DNA of 64,000 nucleotides from Microbacterium sp. 10M-3C3 (GTDB taxonomy: Bacteria > Actinomycetota > Actinomycetes > Actinomycetales > Microbacteriaceae), in contig NZ_CP034245.1 of NCBI RefSeq assembly GCF_003931875.1, forward strand, positions 1,302,001 to 1,366,000, given 5' to 3'. The first letter of the stretch is position 1. The number at the start of each line of letters is the position of its first letter. The notes beneath the pieces were generated by a model. That model searched no databases, had not been told where the DNA came from, and worked only from the letters and a program-made list of their open reading frames with translations. This document shows positions 62,020 through 64,000 of the stretch, in pieces. Position numbers and translations under genes: made by a program.

Positions 62020-63248
62020 TCACGACCGCCCCGACGCTCGCCGAGTTCGAGGACGCCGCCGCCGTCCTGGCCGGCATCATCGCCCGCACGCCGCTCGACG
62101 AGTCCCAGCACCTCGGCGAGCTGCTCGGCGTGCCGGTACATCTCAAGCTCGAGAATCTGCAGCGCACCGGGTCGTTCAAGATCCGCGGGGCGACCTACCG
62201 GCTGTCGCGCCTGACGGCCGAGGAGCGCGCCCGCGGCGTCGTCGCCGCATCCGCCGGCAACCACGCGCAGGGCGTCGCGCACGCGGCGCAGCAGCTGGGA
62301 ATTCCGGCGACGATCTTCATGCCGCTGGGCGTGCCCGTCCCGAAGCTGCTGGCCACCCGCGGTTACGGCGCGCACGTGATCCTCGAGGGAGCCACGGTCG
62401 AGACGCCGCTGCGCCTGGCCGCCGAATACGCCGAACGCACCGGGGCGGTGCTCATCCACCCCTTCGACCACCGTGACATCATCGTCGGTCAGGGCACGCT
62501 CGGTCTCGAGCTCATCGAGGACGTGCCCGACCTCGAGACGCTCGTGATCGGCATCGGCGGGGGAGGCCTCGCCGCAGGTGTGGCCGCCGCCGTGAAGGCG
62601 CGCGCCGCCGCCGTGGGCCGCAGCATCCGCATCATCGGCGTGCAGGCGGAGAACTCCGCGGCCTATCCCACCTCGCTCGCGTCGGGCTTCCCCGTCGAGG
62701 TCGAGACGCGTCCGACGATCGCGGACGGCATCGCCGTCGCCCGGCCCGGGGACCTGCCCTTCGCGCTCATCCGCGAGTTCGTCGACGAGGTCGTCACCGT
62801 CAGCGAGGACGACATCGCCCGCGCGCTGCTCGTGCTGCTCGAGCGCGCGAAGCAGGTCGTCGAGCCCGCCGGCGCGGTCGGCGTCGCCGCGATCCTCGCC
62901 GGCAAGGTGCGCGCGACCGGGCCCACCGTCACGGTGCTGTCGGGCGGCAACATCGACCCGCTGCTGCTGCAGCGCGTCGTCGCGCACGGGCTCGCCGCGT
63001 CGGGGCGGTACATGACCCTGCGCGTTCCGCTGCCCGATCGCCCGGGTCAGCTGGCCCGCGTGTCGGAGCTGCTCGCGCAGGCCGGTGCCAACGTCGTCGA
63101 GGTGCTGCACACCCGTCACGGCCAGGGACTGCAGATCAGCGAGGTGATCCTGCAGCTCAGCGTCGAGACGCGCGGCGAGGAGCACCGCGCGCTCGTGATC
63201 GAGACCCTCGAGCAGGCGGGGTTCGCGCCGACCGTCGTGGCCGACTAG
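62016..63248 (+). CDS. ilvA: Threonine ammonia-lyase with ACT domain
   Basis: A 410-residue PLP enzyme deaminating threonine to 2-oxobutyrate. PLP Lys in GSFKIRGATYRL (about residue 57), SAGNHAQGVAHAA, the phosphate-binding VIGIGGGGLAAGVA loop and SGGNIDPLLLQR are present. A single C-terminal ACT domain (RVPLPDRPGQLARVSELLAQ) is typical of the catabolic/TdcB-long form. It is coupled to the transporter gene upstream and converges on greA, 8 bp away. Confidence 0.95.
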   Translation: MITTAPTLAEFEDAAAVLAGIIARTPLDESQHLGELLGVPVHLKLENLQRTGSFKIRGATYRLSRLTAEERARGVVAASAGNHAQGVAHAAQQLGIPATIFMPLGVPVPKLLATRGYGAHVILEGATVETPLRLAAEYAERTGAVLIHPFDHRDIIVGQGTLGLELIEDVPDLETLVIGIGGGGLAAGVAAAVKARAAAVGRSIRIIGVQAENSAAYPTSLASGFPVEVETRPTIADGIAVARPGDLPFALIREFVDEVVTVSEDDIARALLVLLERAKQVVEPAGAVGVAAILAGKVRATGPTVTVLSGGNIDPLLLQRVVAHGLAASGRYMTLRVPLPDRPGQLARVSELLAQAGANVVEVLHTRHGQGLQISEVILQLSVETRGEEHRALVIETLEQAGFAPTVVAD

Positions 63249-63256
63249 AGCTGCGC

Positions 63257-63748
63257 CTACTGCCCGGAATAGGTCTCGACCTTGACGATCTCGACGGAGA
63301 TCTCGCGACCGTTCGGTGCAGTGTACGAGCCCTTCTCGCCCTCGCGCATGCCGAGGATCGCCGCCCCGAGCGGCGACGCCTCGCTGTAGACGTCGAGCTC
63401 GGAGTCGGCCGCGATCTCGCGGTTGCCGAGGAGGAACACCTCTTCGCCGCCGGCGATGAGGGCCGTCACCACCGTGCCGGACTCGACCACGCCGGTGCTC
63501 TCGGGCGCCTCGCCGACCTTCGCGTTCTTCAGCAGCTGCTGCAGGGTGCGGATGCGCGCCTCCTGCTTGCCCTGCTCGTCCTTCGCAGCGTGATAGCCGC
63601 CGTTCTCCTTGAGGTCGCCCTCCTCGCGGGCGGCCTCGATGCGCTTGGCGATCTCCTCGCGGCCCGTCGTGGAGAGGTGCTCGAGCTCGGCGGCGAGCCG
63701 GTCGTAGGCCTCCTGGGTGAGGAACGTCACCTGTGCGTCGCTGGACAC
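63257..63748 (-). CDS. greA: Transcription elongation factor GreA
   Basis: A 163-residue factor that stimulates RNA cleavage in backtracked RNA polymerase. The N-terminal coiled coil contains the tip residues in REEGDLKENGGYHAAKDEQ (Asp and Glu near 44-47), and the C-terminal FKBP-like domain has SPLGAAILGMREGEKG. The GTG start follows AAGGAGAGCGAC. The gene lies after the DUF4307 gene on the same strand. Confidence 0.96.
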   Translation of the reverse strand: MSSDAQVTFLTQEAYDRLAAELEHLSTTGREEIAKRIEAAREEGDLKENGGYHAAKDEQGKQEARIRTLQQLLKNAKVGEAPESTGVVESGTVVTALIAGGEEVFLLGNREIAADSELDVYSEASPLGAAILGMREGEKGSYTAPNGREISVEIVKVETYSGQ

Positions 63749-63801
63749 GTCGCTCTCCTTCGATCAGGGGTGCCGGGCGATTCGCCGCCCGGTATGTCGA
63801 A

Positions 63802-63825
63802 ACGCCCCGGCAGCAGCCGGGGCGT
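63802..63825. terminator. Hairpin between the DUF4307 gene and greA
   Basis: ACGCCCCGGC (63802-63811) pairs perfectly with GCCGGGGCGT (63816-63825) around AGCA. On the minus strand GTTTC follows, a weak U-rich tail, so it may end the upstream transcript. Confidence 0.6.
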
Positions 63826-63844
63826 CGAGTGGATGTCCGTCAGC

Positions 63845-64000
63845 CTACGGGAGCCAGCAGGAGTTCACCAAACCCGTCGTGGCCTCCGCGACGGTGGGCA
63901 CGATCTCGGTGAACTGCTGTCCGTGCGACTCGGCGGCGGGGTAGCGCACGATCCGCCAGCCGACGATGCCGTGCTCCTCGTCCTGTGCTTCGATCGCGCA
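63845..64000 (-). CDS. DUF4307 domain protein (3' part only)
   Basis: The last 51 codons of a gene that begins beyond the window. The visible residues include CAIEAQDEEHGIVGWRIVRY, then PAAESHGQQF and the ending GLVNSCWLP, which match the C-terminus of DUF4307 proteins, small membrane-anchored actinobacterial proteins of unknown function. Their usual place next to greA supports the call. Confidence 0.75.
   Translation of the reverse strand, partial: CAIEAQDEEHGIVGWRIVRYPAAESHGQQFTEIVPTVAEATTGLVNSCWLP

Overview
The window is a stretch of chromosome from a high-GC actinobacterium. The best fit is the Microbacteriaceae, probably Microbacterium or a close relative. Supporting points are uniformly GC-rich third codon positions, frequent GTG starts, many 4-bp ATGA/GTGA overlaps, the recurring GGATGCGGC / GCCGCATCC word, and neighbourhoods such as rsmA-ispE-ABC-F, tRNA-Gln-glmU-prs, eno-divIC-DUF501-mycosin-ndh and ilvA-greA-DUF4307. 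No rRNA, CRISPR array, transposase, phage gene or replication origin was seen.

Layout. 1-7.4 kb: the tatD-rsmA-ispE housekeeping block, interrupted by a sugar transporter, a phosphoesterase, a Stealth-type sugar-phosphate transferase and an aldo/keto reductase. 7.5-11.1 kb: a DUF427 gene and a complete OpuC-type osmoprotectant ABC importer. 11.2-16.7 kb: an ABC-F ATPase, a MarR regulator with a membrane protein, tRNA-Gln, glmU and prs. 16.8-19.7 kb: a three-gene flavin electron-transfer cassette (FMN-binding lipoprotein, ApbE flavinyltransferase, and an RnfD/NqrB-like membrane domain fused to a ferredoxin-reductase module). 19.7-22 kb: a two-component system. 22-30.7 kb: a dehydratase-like gene, gnd, a 40-residue membrane protein, rplY, pth and mfd. 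30.7-32.4 kb: a quinone-reductase-like gene diverging from a membrane protein/XRE pair across a double operator. 32.4-32.9 kb: a non-coding repeat region. 33-42.4 kb: ppc, nhaA, mazG, hisS, an SGNH hydrolase, an O-methyltransferase, eno and the divIC-like gene.

42.4-44.9 kb is the clearest accessory segment. It is a lower-GC insert carrying two Doc/Fic-domain genes and an unlisted 52-codon antitoxin-like gene. On both sides lie a 34-bp direct repeat copied from the 3' end of divIC and a shared hairpin element. The normal order resumes with DUF501, a mycosin-like protease and ndh, followed by a strong terminator and tRNA-Leu.

48.4-64 kb: two alpha/beta hydrolases with regulators, a frameshifted GAP-like exporter, a sulfite-oxidase-like operon, a D-threonine-aldolase-like gene with an aldonolactone oxidase, lemA, two YcaQ-like proteins, an AI-2E transporter, ilvA, greA and the 3' end of a DUF4307 gene.

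A theme across the window is promoter architecture. At least eleven start codons lie exactly six bases after a TANNNT-like -10 hexamer, which predicts leaderless mRNAs. The most promising candidates for something new are the Doc island (a Doc-like protein with Gln in place of the catalytic His, and a large Doc protein with IF2_N-like N-terminal segments), the compact flavin cassette, and a 16-bp hairpin that would close over the start site of the divIC-like gene. All functional statements are inferred from sequence and family knowledge; no searches were run.
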